Positions 34,231 through 46,312 of a stretch of 64,000 bases of DNA are shown here, in pieces. Positions within the stretch are counted from its first letter, which is position 1. Each line of letters opens with the position of its first letter. The DNA lies in assembly GCA_024138025.1 (NCBI GenBank), contig JAMXBD010000716.1, positions 496,001 through 560,000 on the forward strand, in the 5' to 3' direction. The notes beneath the pieces are model-generated. The model was given only the letters and a program-made list of their open reading frames with translations, ran no database searches and was not told where the DNA came from. The stretch is from Combretum micranthum. Taxonomy: Eukaryota; Streptophyta; Magnoliopsida; Myrtales; Combretaceae. Made by a program: the position numbers and the translations under genes.

Positions 34231-34768
34231 CATCCATAGTTGTTCTCATGGCTTCGCTCCAAAATAACTTAGGCAGCTTAGCATGAGATAACATGCACTT
34301 CACTCTCTCAGTGATGGTTCGGTTCATTCTCTCTGCAACACCATTCTGCTGTAGAGTCTTGGGAACTGTCTTCTCTAGTTTTATCCCATGATCTATGCAA
34401 TACTGCTCAAATGGTCCTCTATACTCCCCACCATTATCAGCTCTGACATAAATTAACTTTCTGCCAGTTTCACGCTCCACTCTAGAATGAAATTGTTTGA
34501 ATACAATCAACACCTGATCTTTGGACTTTAAGGCATATGTCCAAAGCTTTCTAGAGTGATCATCGATAAATGTAACAAAGTACAATGCACCACCTATTGT
34601 CATGTCTTTCATATAACACACATAAGTGTGGATCAAATCCAATATATGAGATCTCCTACTAGGTGAATTTCTCTTAAAAGCAACCCTATGTTGTTTACCA
34701 GCAAGACAGTCAGTGTAAGGTTTTAATGTACCTTTGAAATTAGGTAGAAGTTGCTTCTTCACAAGCAT
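34175..34768 (-). pseudogene. Copia integrase core
   Basis: 197 codons open. It shows LDLIHTYVCY (first catalytic Asp), FVTFIDDHSRKLWTYALKSK, YVRADNGGEY (second Asp) and LQQNGVAERMNRTITE (catalytic Glu). Together these give the D,D35E integrase triad. A stop at 34,769-34,771 separates it from the GAG-pre-integrase part upstream. It inserts element cDNA into the genome in active relatives. Confidence 0.9.
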
Positions 34769-35110
34769 CTAGAGCCCCTTTTCACTCATGTGACCAAGCC
34801 GTCTGTGCCACGGCTCCATAGTAGCATCATCTGTCAAATTCAGATCTCCTTTACTTAGCTTTGCTGGCATTAAGTAAAGGGTGTTGCACTTCCTTCCCTT
34901 AACTACAATCAAGGAGCCTTTAGTGAGCTTCCATTTACCATCACTAAATTGACTGTGGTAGCTTTCATCATCTGGCTTTCCTGCTGAAATCAGTTTCAAG
35001 CGGATATCTAGTACATGTCTCACATCATTGAGAATGAGTCTACAACCTGTATTAGTTTGTAAAACAATATTTCCAATGCCTATAATCTTTGAAGTTTTAT
35101 TATTTCCCAT
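34769..35110 (-). pseudogene. Copia GAG-pre-integrase region
   Basis: It begins at MGNNKTSKIIGIGNI and includes LNDVRHVLDIRLKLISAG and WHRRLGHMSEKGL. The H-x3-H-type part (WHRRLGH) is the integrase zinc region typical of Ty1/copia. It ends in TAG at the junction with the integrase core. Confidence 0.85.
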
Positions 35111-35124
35111 CCTAACATTGCCAT

Positions 35125-35230
35125 AATCACCAGCAAGGAGGCACCGAAATCAACTACCTAGTCACTATCATGACCTGCAAGACTAATACAACCCTCATCC
35201 CATGTAACAACTACCTCACCATTTGCTGCT
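35125..35230 (-). pseudogene. Copia protease remnant
   Basis: VVDFGAS marks the aspartic protease active site (DSGAS in intact copies; here Ser is Phe). Directly after it sequence is missing: the frame jumps to AGDYGNVRMGN, which should lie about 15-20 residues later. A stop precedes VVD. The protease cannot be functional. Confidence 0.75.
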
Positions 35231-36051
35231 GTAGCAGTAGTGTCTTCATCTGAATCATCACCTTTACCCTTACCCTGCTGTTTGTTCCACAGTCTACAGT
35301 CCTTCTTGAAATGACCTGACTTGTCATAATAGAAACACTTGAGGTTTTTCTTACCCCTTGACTTGGATCTTCCCTTTGATTTGTCAGATATGTCATATTT
35401 ATCATTCTACCCTCTATGCCTGCTTCTACCCTTCCTTTCAGATTTATCTGCAACAAGAGCTCTTGAATCTGAACCAATACCCAATTTTTTCCTTCTGGCC
35501 TCTTCATTGATCAAATTATCCTTGACTATGTCAAGTGTCAAGGTTCCATCTGGAGAAGAATTACTAATTGATACTACAAGGGTTTCCCAACTCTCAGGTA
35601 ATGAACTTAGCAACAAAAGCGCTTGAATCTCATCCTCAAGCACAAGTTTCATCACTGTTAGTTGATTTATAAGCCCTTGAAAATCATTCAAATGCTCAGT
35701 CATGTTAGAACCTTCCTTATATTTCAAATTAACCACTCTCCTAATTAACGAGGTTTTGTTCAAGGCTGTTTGCCTTTCATACATAAGATTCTAACTTCTT
35801 CCACAAAACATCAGCCCTAGTCTCCTGAGCAACATGATGATAAATGCTCTGATCAACCCACTGGCAGATATAACCAACAGTCTTCCTATGTAGTATCATC
35901 CAATCTGCATCAGATTTATCTTGGGGTTTTGCAGTATCACCCCCAAAGGCAAATATAGATCTTTATAATATAAAAGATCTTCCATCATAGATTTCCAGAT
36001 AGAGTAATTTGACGAATTAAGTTTGATCATTGTACCTGAAGATTCAGCCAT
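35230..36051 (-). pseudogene. Copia gag
   Basis: The ATG is at 36,051, about 64 bp after the primer site. It starts MAESSGTMIKLNSSNYSIWK, typical of the copia gag start, then DADWMILHRKTVGYICQWVD-like sequence after a frameshift. The frame at 35,784-35,407 carries RRVVNLKYKEGSNMTEHLND and LLSSLPESWETLVVSI (UBN2 gag domain). The zinc knuckle (about 35,338-35,297) reads CFYYDKSGHFKKDC, where the second Cys of CX2CX4HX4C is Tyr. Confidence 0.85.
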
Positions 36052-36114
36052 GTCTGGAATCAAGAAACCCTAACCTCAGTGCAGTGAAACCCTAATTTTC
36101 TTTGAGAACCTGGC

Positions 36115-36126
36115 GCTCTGATACCA
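36115..36126 (-). promoter_or_regulatory. Copia primer-binding site
   Basis: Minus strand TGGTATCAGAGC, three bases after the 5' LTR end, then GCCAGG. It is complementary to initiator tRNA-Met. Confidence 0.9.
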
Positions 36127-36129
36127 CTT

Positions 36130-36700
36130 TGTTAGGAAAAGCTTGATCCTTTTCCTCTTGCCGAAGCGATTAATAAATAATTGAAACAAAAATAAGACAA
36201 GCAACACCAGGATTTGATGTAGAAAACCCCAATGTGGGGAAAAATCACGGGACCGCCGTCGTACTAAAATCCTCCACTATCTGAAATAATGAAATACAAC
36301 ACAATCTTCACTAGTCCCACTAGTAGATCACACAATCTCACCGCAAACCGGTGGATTTACAACAATTCCCTCTTTAGATCCCTCTCTAGGTTTAGAAAAA
36401 ATATATAAAATTATGTTGTTTTTCTTTCTCTCTCTCAATCAATTTATAAGACTATCATAAGGAGTATTACAAAAGGAAATTCAAAGGCTACATAAATTGG
36501 CATTCAAAGCCGACATTCAAAAAAATCGGCAGTTTCAAAGCTATATTAAATTCTCATTATTCTGCTATTAATTTCTATGTTGACCAACTTTGACTTTTAT
36601 AAATACTTCCTTATCTTCAAGTCTTCTTCTAATTATATCCAATATATATTTAGGATGCCCTTGGATATAGACCCATATGAGTTGGATCTATATCCCAACA
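36130..36700 (-). repeat. Copia 5' LTR
   Basis: 571 bp, reading TGTTGGGATATAG at its start (complement of 36,700 down) and CCTAACA at its end (36,136-36,130). Near the start the 9-bp inverted pair GGATATAGA and TCTATATCC could form a hairpin. No second copy of this LTR is in the window. Confidence 0.85.
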
Positions 36701-39700
36701 AAAACAGAAACAGACCCAATATCGTAAATCTCGACACTTGAAACTATATCTTCAAATTGGTAATATGAATTACTTTACTTGGCTATTATGAAATATGAAG
36801 ATCAATTTCTAATTAAAATGATTACTCATTTACTATTAGGTCAAAAGAACTAGTGGCCTGAATTGCAAGGAAAAAAGCGAACTCGCGCGAAGGCCATAAT
36901 TGAGAAGGAGAATCCCTACATAACAGTTATACTCGTCCCACAGGGAATTTCTGAGATTCCCAGACTTTGCTGCAATAGAGTTCTTCTATTCCTGGATGAT
37001 AATAGTTTTGTTGAATATATCCCCCAAATTGGATGAAGAATGAAGTACAGGCTCCTAATGTATCATGTATAAATATGGACAAATAATTATCTTGAATAAA
37101 GGAAATAAAAAATCAATATATTACAATATATTTACTCAAAGTGATCAACAATGTTTTTACTGTGGAGCTAGAAAGCCCTCTCCTGTCCTTTTACGTCATA
37201 ATGTTTATATTTTTCTAGAATTTCATGTGTATCTCCCGCTCTTCTCAACTTTTAAATGGTGTACAATCTTCTACGAGCCCACCTTCCATCAAACCAATAA
37301 CATAATTGATAATCTGTATTGGAACCTATATTTTAATGGTCTTTCCATTAAGGAGTCCACAATATTGTCCATCATCCTACATGTTAAAATTTCAATAAAC
37401 AAACCTAAAGGTTTAATGGTCTTTAGACCACATTAATTTTAGGGTGTGGGTACTTTAGGACCACTACAAAACATTGACTCTTACTTATATCATGGTAAAG
37501 TTCATGTCCTAAACCCATGGCAATTTGAATATGAAGGCTTGATTGCTATGCTTCTCAGGTATCCTGTCCATTTAAAGTACATGAAGTATTCCCCTAATGG
37601 GGGTGAGCAAATGCCTAAGAAAATAACTGGATTCCATTAAGTACAAACTTATGCCAACAATGATAATTCACATATATACATAAATCTAATTGAACTAGTA
37701 ACTATTTAATCATATGATTTAGGTGTATAAGCAACCGGTCTTGCTTAGAGTAACTCAGACTTTTTAACACAAGTGAAATGCTAAATAATATAATTTTATA
37801 AAGGCCATTTGATCCATAAGGTCACAACAACATCATTTGCAAGGAACAATCCAAATCAACACAACAACAAGAATAATATCATGACTTTTCCACCCATATC
37901 ATGCTATCAAGATCATAGTCTTTGTACAACATTCAAATAAAATCCTCTACCACCAAATAGTCTTTTTGTAACTACAACCCCTAATCAATTGGCTTGCATT
38001 GGTTGTGTTACCCGCATATCAACAATCTGTTAAAACATTAATCATGCCTGAGTGCATAACTAATCTTTTCATTAGAGGATTCCTTTTTAAACCCATGATC
38101 GCCTAGTCATTCTCCGTGTGCATATCTCAACCCTAGTAATACACATCAACACATACTTTTGTTTAGGTTCAAGTATTATTAATGTTCATTTCATATAACC
38201 TATAAGCACATGCAACAAACAAAATGTAATTACTTGCTTTTATTAATCTTGAAAAACTATACACAATCCTTGTCCCAATATGTCCTAAAATGATCAAATG
38301 AAAAATTCAATGCCAAAATTGTTTTAATTTAATCTTTCCCTAACTATGAGTTTTCATGATTTTTCTAATTAATCAACGTAATTTTTATAATTTCTAATTA
38401 AATACTAAAATTTTTCTTTATGAATTAAAATCAACGTGATTGACCTAAAGAACAAGCAATTGATCTTCGGGTGATTGTTCAGTTCAAAGGGGGCAATTTT
38501 GCTCCAATCAGGTTTCCTTTATTTTTTCTATCCCTTTCTATATCCCATTCTAAGTTTTATTTATTCTTGTCTTTACTATTAATTGTAAAATTATTATTAA
38601 CGTCTGTGTTTCTCTACAAAACTTAATTTTTTTTCTTTTTTTTTTTTTTTGAGTTTAAATGATTCTTAGTTAACTCTTCTTACGTGGGATACAAGTACCA
38701 CAATTTGTCATATTTAATTGATTTAGGACGTTCATAAAGAAGATGTGATTCTAAAATTATTCTACTTTAATATATATGATTTATGGGGTTAAGGGTGGTT
38801 TTTTTGTCCTTTTCAATTATCTTTGAGTACTCTTCAAAAATATTATAAAAACCCATAAAAAAATATGCTATATCTTTCTTTTTCTTTCTCACTTACACCT
38901 CATTTGTCTCTATTTCTCTCCTACATTCTCTCTCTCCATGTTATTCACCAACTGCATTAATAAGCTCTCAAAAATACTAAAAACGTACATTTAAGATCCA
39001 AATAATATATAACAATAAAATCGTATCATTGCATCTTTTGATGATATCCGATAAGGGGAAAAAACACTTATGTTGAGAGATTATCTTTTGAAGCCGAGCT
39101 CGACCTCATTAGATTGTGGGCTGACTTGATAGAGCCTATATTCGACTTCCTAGAAGCCTTGGAGGAGTGCTGAGAGAGCTAGTCAATCCCCTAATGTTTC
39201 CCCTGACCTAACCTAACAATTTGGACTTGTTACACTGCAAGATATCGACTTTCTCATCATCTTTGATATGCCATCAAATGTCTTGGACTGTGCATTAGTG
39301 GGTAATTATTTCCTTCTATAGTTTTGGAAACGATTGTCTCACCAAGAACAACCATCCAAGACAAGTGCTCACAATAGTTGACCATCTTCTCCACTATAAA
39401 TAGGCCTAAGGGTCTCTATAAATCATATGAACTCTCTTTACTCTAACCTTGCCTCATTATTCTGTCAAACATCCCTATTAACTTAAGCATAAGAGTAATC
39501 ATATCGGGTAACAGCCCTCCAAGTTTACCTTTGTTTGCAGGTGCTGTTATTAAAGATTTGTGGCTTTCTTAGATCATCCTCTAGCAGTGAAAAGTTAAGA
39601 CAAATAGAATATTTCATCAACTATCTTCCTCGTTACATGCAAGGAACGAACATTAGGCATCTTCCCAACCATTAAAAAAAAAAAAAAAAAGTCCTGATTC

Positions 39701-39971
39701 ATCCATATTGTCTATATTCTATTTGGTTGATTTTGCCTTTATCTTTGGAGTACTTCAACGAAAGAAAGAAACTGAGAGACTGAAAATAGTTTAAACAGAA
39801 ATGAGTGTGGCACTTAGATTACGTTTGAAAATAATTTTTGATCGATACTTTTTATTATTAGAATAATCTAAAAAAGTTCCTTTCTAGAATTGATCTCTTA
39901 AAAATGCTCTAATTTATTATTGTATGTGAATTTGATTTTCATAAATTTTCAAAATCTTGGTATTCTTACAG
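36701..39971. other. Non-coding DNA right of the copia element
   Basis: No domain recognised. It has an AT-rich body, a T-run at 38,631-38,650, a CT-rich leader-like stretch at 38,870-38,940 and an A-run at 39,674-39,690. Frames at 37,065-37,436 and 37,446-37,640 show no known motif. If the peptide gene is real, this is the rest of its intron. Confidence 0.45.
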
Positions 39972-40027
39972 GTGATAATTGTTGTAATGAAGTGCATAAC
40001 TGTTGGAAGTGCTATACAATTAGATAA
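39972..40027 (+). pseudogene. Exon 2 of the cysteine-rich peptide relic
   Basis: It follows a good acceptor (TATTCTTACAG). It continues exon 1 in phase with GDNCCNEVHNCWKC and closes with TAA at 40,025-40,027. The four cysteines complete an even set of eight. Without the phase and cysteine match this would be unremarkable, so the two exons support each other. Confidence 0.45.
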
Positions 40028-40682
40028 CAACTACTTTCTTTTATAAATTCGAATTTTATTTGTTTTAGCATAATGTGTTGTTGATACGTGGTCCTTGATT
40101 TTTAATTTCTCTCTTTTTTTTATTAGAAAAAATCAAATTGTATAGAGCAATGACAAAGACCTAGAAAAGTCACTAGACCGTCGATTGTTTTACTAGATTG
40201 ATGGCTTTAGGGAGTGTAGTTAATAGATCAATCACATGATATACGAATGGCAATATAGGATGAATTTATATGGATACATTCGATTGAATTTTTTCTTAAC
40301 CAATTATGTGGAGTTTGAGGGTATGTCAGTTTCATCATTTGTTGGTCATTTTGACATATTAGTTTTGTCGTTTTCTAATAAATGTTTACTAAAAAACAGA
40401 TACAAGTGAAAAATATATATTTTTACTCATAAAAAGATCAAATAGATAAGATACAAAAAAGATAAAAATGCATATAGATATAAATAAGATAAAAATGAAA
40501 ATTAGATATTTCAAATAGAACCTAAAAACGATACCATGAGAAGCTTTTATTAACAAAAACTAAGGTAATATTTTGTAAGTATTTCAAAAAAGATTGATGT
40601 AATTAAAATTTAAGGTAGTAAGGAGTGGGGTTATGGTGCATGTAATTTATTATTGTTGATTAAAAATTAAATTTTTAAATAT

Positions 40683-41213
40683 ATTGATGTAAACCTCATG
40701 AACCTTGCCATAAGACCTAACAACAATATGATGATATGCGAAATCCCTAGATTTCTTAAAAGCATGTTCGGATATTCATTCATAAAAGAATCATGAATAA
40801 AGAGTGAAATAGATAAAGCTTTAACAAACCTCAATTGGTTGGCTATTAGCAGCTAAGAACCTTAGTATAATCGAACTCCACACGAAAAAACTCTTGTTAA
40901 AGTTTAAAGTTCTCCAAAGAACCTTAAAAGAAAGAAATTCTCTCAATTATGATATCCAAATTGTTTTACAAAGGAAGTCTTTTGGCATATTTATAGGCTT
41001 GTAACCTATACAAGAAAAGAAAATAAAAAATCTTAACATATTAACAAAAATAGGAAACAAATAATATAGTACATATGTCAATAATGAATTGTCAAAATTA
41101 CAAGTCTTTGAAACAAGCATAGATTGATAACCCATGAGCTTGAATAAAATAGGAAACTTCCAATCTTGTAGAAGTATCCAATTGTATGGATAAAATAGGC
41201 ATGTTACAATTAG
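40683..41213 (-). mobile_element. Candidate solo LTR
   Basis: 40,688-41,208 (521 bp) starts TGTAA and ends TTACA, a perfect terminal inversion. On the minus strand it has a TATA-like CCTATAAATATGCC (about 41,005-40,990), followed by a pyrimidine/purine leader like LTR R regions. Flanking 5-mers are ATTGA and ATTAG, only partly matching, so insertion ends are not proven. No internal region is nearby. Confidence 0.4.
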
Positions 41214-42824
41214 TCAGAAATATGTAACTGTGAATAAATAGAAGAAATTGTATAAACGAATAAAGGTTTAGCTTTCTCCAAACTTGCTACTCCATTTTCA
41301 GCTCCTTTCATATACTTTGCATAGAATTCATTATACAATACTTAAATTTTCTTAGATCTAGCTTATGTGATTGGTCCCATTAGTATTTTCAAATGATCTT
41401 GAGTATACAATCCTCCATCATATATTAATTCAAATATATAAATTATTCATTAGATAAATTTTTTTAGTTAACTATATTGCATATGTTGTTAGGTTAATTT
41501 AAAAAGAATCAAATTTATATTTGAGAATTAGCAAGCTTTTAAATTTTATCTTTCAAATTCAAAGGGGGAAAAGGTATTATTGCTTTTTTTTCTCTCCATG
41601 TAGAGAGTCTTTTCACTCATTATGGGATTGATCACACCTAAAGTGATGCCTATCGGTTTGATGTTTTCATTTTGGATGTTTTGATTGCAATATTTTCTTT
41701 CCTTTTTCTACAGTTAATGTGATTTGATATTGATTTATTTGATAAAGATCTATTTTTGTATTGGTAAATATGCTGGTGTCATCATCCCTGTGCAAATCAT
41801 TCTTACTTTTGAGTTCTATCTATTCGATTGTTTTATCTTCTCATTGGTCAATCACTAGAGTATTTCTTCTTGTTTTATTTTATTTTATTTTATCCTCCTT
41901 TTTAGTCATATTGTTAAACATAACTTCCTTGTTAAAGTTCCTTGATACATTTTTTTTTTTTTTTTGCAAATTGTGGCAAAGCACAACATAATAATCATAT
42001 CACATTCCATGGCTGTAATGAAGAAGACTCTAGTATCATTAAACTGGAATATAATGACAACAATGATGACTATGGTTAGCAAGGTTTTATTAGAAAAACC
42101 AATACATAAGAAGAGAGTGATCAATATTCTTAATCGTGTCTTGGATCGGTATGGCACAATATAAATATCCCATATGAAAGATATTTGGCAAAATTAGGGA
42201 GATGGAGTCATGGTTTCTTATGAATAATCCCATCATTATTTTAGAACAGGAAAAGAATAAGAACCTTGATGAATTGGATTTCTCTTCGATTTGCTATTAG
42301 ATTCAAATATATGGATTGGCCCTTGTTTTTTTATTGTCGAGCTTGGTTATTCAGTTTCTAGTTCAATTTATTTTAATTCAATTTGTATCAAATTCTAGCC
42401 ATTTTATATAAACCCTTTATTAGGAATTAAAAGAAATTTCTTTTTTAAAAATTTTTAGGAATCACTAGTCAACTGATCCTAACTTGCTGAGGGTACAAAA
42501 TTTGTCAGTAATGTTTTGACCCTACAATCACAAAACACGATTTATTTGGGGGGGGGGGGGGGAATGGGGAAGGATGGGGTACAGTTACTCAATATGGCCA
42601 CTCTGATGTTTAAGGCAATTTGTGAATCACCTAAGGGTTATAGAAAGCAATTGATGAGATAAGAGTAGATTGCCCATACCTAAAGGAAGGAAGGGCTACC
42701 GAATCTTTTCTATTACCATGGACCTCAAGCTGGCAGCTAACTTAACATCGAGGTGGAGATTTTATCTTGAATCTAAGGTGAAGGAGCTCATGAGGGTCCA
42801 AGGCATGGCTGAAATGGAGATATA
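41214..42824. other. Unrecognised DNA with a G16 tract
   Basis: A run of 16 or so G (about 42,547-42,562) lies beside ordinary AT-rich DNA. The frame at 42,670-42,882 (PKGRKGYRIF..., KVKELMRVQGMAEMEIY) looks coding-like but runs into the end of an LTR-A copy near 42,825, so at most its first part could be genuine. I cannot name it. Confidence 0.4.
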
Positions 42825-45800
42825 CACCCTAAACGTAATAATCCGCTACATGCCATATAAGACTCATGAATTACCACCTTAGTCCTTCGGGAGTCTTGTA
42901 TAGATGTAAGGCATCCCTTTACGACAATAAAATACTTGAATCGATGGAGTTAAAGAGTTTAATTTGGCATTCAATAACATTAGAAAATAAATCAAAACAC
43001 GTATATAATTAGATACAAAATCTAAAGGGTATTCCCCCACAAAACAATATTGTTTAAAAGGTCTTTTACAGTCATCCAAAGTCTCTTGGTTTCCTACAAA
43101 AGTCTAAACAGAATACAACTTCTAGAGAAAATACTTAGCTCCTGTACCTAATATGTAAGTTGCATCAATCTAAGCCATATGAATCGGTACTGTAACAAAT
43201 AAAAACTGTAGGGACGTAAGCTATACTAGCTTGGTGAGTGAGAACTTCCAAGATCACAATTATAACACATCAAGCAAACAAGTGATTAGTCAGATAAGTG
43301 ATACGCATCAAACATATGGAATCAACAAACATATGACCAGCCGGAAATCATATGTAGATGGACTTGCACCCTCCATCCCGGGTTAGTAGATTAATGAATA
43401 CTGCGGTACTACTCAAATATGCCGTTTAGGACCATGGTCAACCAACTTATAAATTCGTTTGTGGATCACGATTAACCAACTCATTAATTCGTTTATGGAT
43501 CACGATTAACCAAGTTTTACACTGTTTATAGATCACGATTACCCAACGTTTACACCGTTTAGGATTACGGGCAACCAACCAATGCTAATGCTCCATCTCT
43601 ATTTATGATATGAATGAGTCCATATTTATTTTCAATTCCGAATAGTCAATTATACCAATTCTTTAAGTGATCAATCAATAATCGCAGACAGTCAATCCTA
43701 ATTCATGTATACAAGCAATAGTTAATCACCCGGCTTCGATATTCTTACAGTCCATTTCTCATATCAACAACAACCATACAAAATTCCCATTCAACCCCAT
43801 CATACATATCCATTTTTATCTTTACTAAATATCTAGTACAACTATCATTACAACCACATACAATAAATGAAATCGGAAATGATACTCACTCGGCCATAGA
43901 TCACGGTCTTTTAGTAAAAACAATCCGGTGGTAGAGAATCATCAGTTTCGGGATAGCCTAAAAAGGAAGAAATACCCTAATAAGTATTTTATCACTTAAT
44001 AATCCAAACTATATATCAAAACTTAGTAAATTCGTAATTCTCGTCATTTGCGGAAGTCCGACTTAAAACGGTCATAACTTAGTCATTTTAACTCGGAATT
44101 TCTCAAATTATATATCGATTTCTATCTACTTCAAATGATTTATCTAATTCTAATATTATTTTCAAGTTTTGAAAATTTTTGGGTCACGAAACAGTAGGAT
44201 CAGTTCTGATCAGTAGCATAATCCATTTAAAAAAAATAGTTTTGTGAATGTTTGTAATGTTTTCACTTTATAGATCAATTGTACATGCAGTATTAATGAT
44301 TTCCTGTCATGAATGGCATGTTATGAGTTTAATGTATGCATGATCTTGATGATGTTTACTAAAAGAAAATTTTAGAACTCTTCATTTTGCAAGACTCCAA
44401 GAATATTTACTTTTAAGAAAGCTAGTTTTCTAGCTTTGATAAATCTCTTTTGTTTTGGAATTATTTCTTAGGAATTTCTAGTTATCTTTGCTATAATTGA
44501 GTCTTCATTATAGCTATTACTTAGGACCTTCATTTCTACATAAAAATTCCTATTTTATACTTTGTAAACATGTTTTCTAATAGGGTTTATTCCAAAATCC
44601 AAATTTTTGGAAATTTAGTTTTTGAATGTTTTTTTTAAGGAAAACTTGTTTAATACATTAAAAATTAAAGCTTTATTATACCTGTCCCTTGAGGATTTCA
44701 TTCATTAAATAAAAATTTCATTTTGAGTTTGGAAAATAGGTGTTTTTATAGCAATATCCCAAAATTACGAATTTCTTAAGTTGAGTAGTAGCTCAAGATT
44801 TCCTATCTTATTTTTACTCTTTGTTTTGCATATTCCTCTTATCAAATCTCCTTCAAACTTATAAAAATCATCACTCAATGATGTTTATTACTTATACCCT
44901 TCATTTTTCATATAAAGCACAAGTTTTGGAGTTGACAAAAGAGTTTTTAAAACATGGTTTTGGAATCATACGAATTTTTTATTTGAACATTTCAAACAAA
45001 AGTTTTTCTTTTTAAGTTTCTTGTCTCATCTAACTAAAGATCTACTAACTAACATATTTATATATACAAGACAAAACCTTTTTGAGCATTAATGCATTAA
45101 AACACAAAATATTTATGAGATCATGAATGTCAAGTGTAACATGAACATCTAAATGCTAGATCTCCTACTTATGATGCATGAAATGAAGTTTGAAAGCATA
45201 AATATGATGCAAGATCTCTACTTTACTGTACTATTATATGCATGAACATGAAGATAATAAAAAAAAAAAAACTCATTTAAACACAAGATCTATTCTTGTG
45301 ATGGCTTGATATTCATGTAGTGGTATTTTCTTGTCCCTAGCAAGTGCTCATGGGGACCTAAATGTGAAAATACCCATGAATAATCTTGCTATTACAAGAT
45401 TTAATGGTAGGAAGGTTTAGGAATTATCATCTAAAGCTTGAAATGAGAGAAAAATGAAGAAGAAATGAACTTGTGTGTGTGTGTGTAAGCTAGAGGGTCA
45501 CGGCAATGAGAGGTAAAAGAGAGAGAGTTGTGTAATTTTTTTGAAAACAAATGAAGTGAATGAAAGAGAGAGAAAGTAAAAGATTTTATATAGTAGGTAA
45601 ATTAGGATTGTTTGTATTACAAAAAGGAAGTAAAATAAAACAAATTAAGGGTAATTGTAGGGGGGGTGCGTCGACCACAAATGGAGGGGGGAGAGAGAGA
45701 GAGAGAGAGAGAGTTTAGCTTAATTTTATTCTGTAATTCATGTGATAAAAGTCTTAATTTGTAATAATTTTTAAGAGACAAATTTTCATTGGAAAAGAAA

Positions 45801-46312
45801 ATGTAATTGAGTGTTTGTAAAGATGTAAGAGTAGAGAGTGGCTTGTGAGTTTAGTAGGTTGTACTTATGAATAGTAATGAATAGTAAACAAACAATTACT
45901 TTACTGGTAGTAAAGAAAATATGAAAAAAATGCTATATCTGTAATTTTTATAAAAGAAAAAATTATAAAACTTATATTTTTGAAATCCTTATTAAATTTC
46001 AATTCTAAAGAGTATTTTGGAATATTTTTACGAATTTTTAGTTCCGGGGCTTGCTTTTCTGTAATGGATCTCGAGAAGGCCCAGAATAGAGAATTTTTCG
46101 AAATCAGAACTTTTTATGGTTGGAAATATACTTTAAAACAACATCCAACAATAAATTATTTTATAAAAGTTTTTTTAGTTTGAAATCAAAGGAAAGTCGG
46201 ATCCAGGGTTCCTAGGTTTCTCTCCCAAGCTTAAGCTAATCCGGTTTAGGGTTTAGGGTTTTGGTTTCCGGTTTCCAAAGTTTACTTGTTTTTAGGAAAA
46301 CCAGGGTTTACA
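42825..46312 (-). mobile_element. LTR-A copy 3, minus strand
   Basis: About 3.49 kb. Its start, read on the minus strand, is TGTAAACCCTGG (46,312 down), followed by GGAAACCGGAAACC as in LTR-A copy 1. It ends at GCGGATTATTACGTTTAGGG then TG, lacking the final GTACC...GGCGTGACA, so the end is slightly deleted and no TSD is confirmed. A TATA-like CTATATAAAATC lies near 45,593-45,583 (minus). A short tandem repeat built on GATCACGATTAACCAA is at 43,430-43,560. GT- and GA-microsatellites occur at 45,473-45,486 and 45,692-45,712. Confidence 0.75.
43425..43575 (-). repeat. Minisatellite in LTR-A copy 3
   Basis: Four to five units of about 33-37 bp built on TGGATCACGATTAACCAA followed by a (G/C)TTTA(T/C)-type spacer. 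The other LTR-A copies hold different short repeats at the same place (see findings). Confidence 0.7.

Larger units (their letters stand above)
31964..36700 (-). mobile_element. Ty1/copia retrotransposon, degenerate, 3' LTR missing
   Basis: On the minus strand the order is 5' LTR (36,700-36,130), primer site (36,126-36,115), gag, protease remnant, integrase, RT and RNase H, then a purine tract (31,980-31,969). Integrase before RT defines Ty1/copia; motifs are Tnt1/Tork-like. After the purine tract only TGTTG of an LTR start is seen, then unrelated sequence, so the 3' LTR is absent. Stops and frameshifts break every ORF. A perfect 189-bp duplication lies inside. The element sits in the proposed intron of the cysteine-rich peptide relic, in antisense orientation. 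Confidence 0.9.
30799..40027 (+). pseudogene. Putative two-exon small secreted cysteine-rich peptide gene, decayed
   Basis: Exon 1 is 30,864-30,939 from ATG, ending GGA GCA G before GT. Exon 2 is 39,972-40,027, after TATTCTTACAG, ending TAA. Joined in phase (G plus GT makes Gly) they give 43 residues with eight cysteines spaced C-x5-C-x4-CC-x5-CC-x5-C-x2-C, the look of a disulphide-rich secreted plant peptide. Just upstream, in another frame (from ATA at 30,799), is a signal-peptide-like stretch, NKGSSNFIYALILISFSKET, that would join the mature part after one base loss or two-base gain. It begins with ATA, not ATG. So the gene probably lost its start and gained a frameshift. The apparent intron is 9,032 bp and holds the copia element. 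The family is not assigned (similar in style to MEG/ESF or knottin peptides). Splicing is inferred. Confidence 0.45.

Noticed and set aside
42547..42562. G16 homopolymer as a G-quadruplex or telomere-related signal
   Set aside because: A single uninterrupted G run without telomere-type repeats nearby. It is also a likely spot for sequencing length error.
42670..42882. 70-codon frame that looks coding-like
   Set aside because: Its 3' part is the reverse complement of the conserved LTR-A end, so the frame as a whole cannot be a gene. I could not identify the 5' part.
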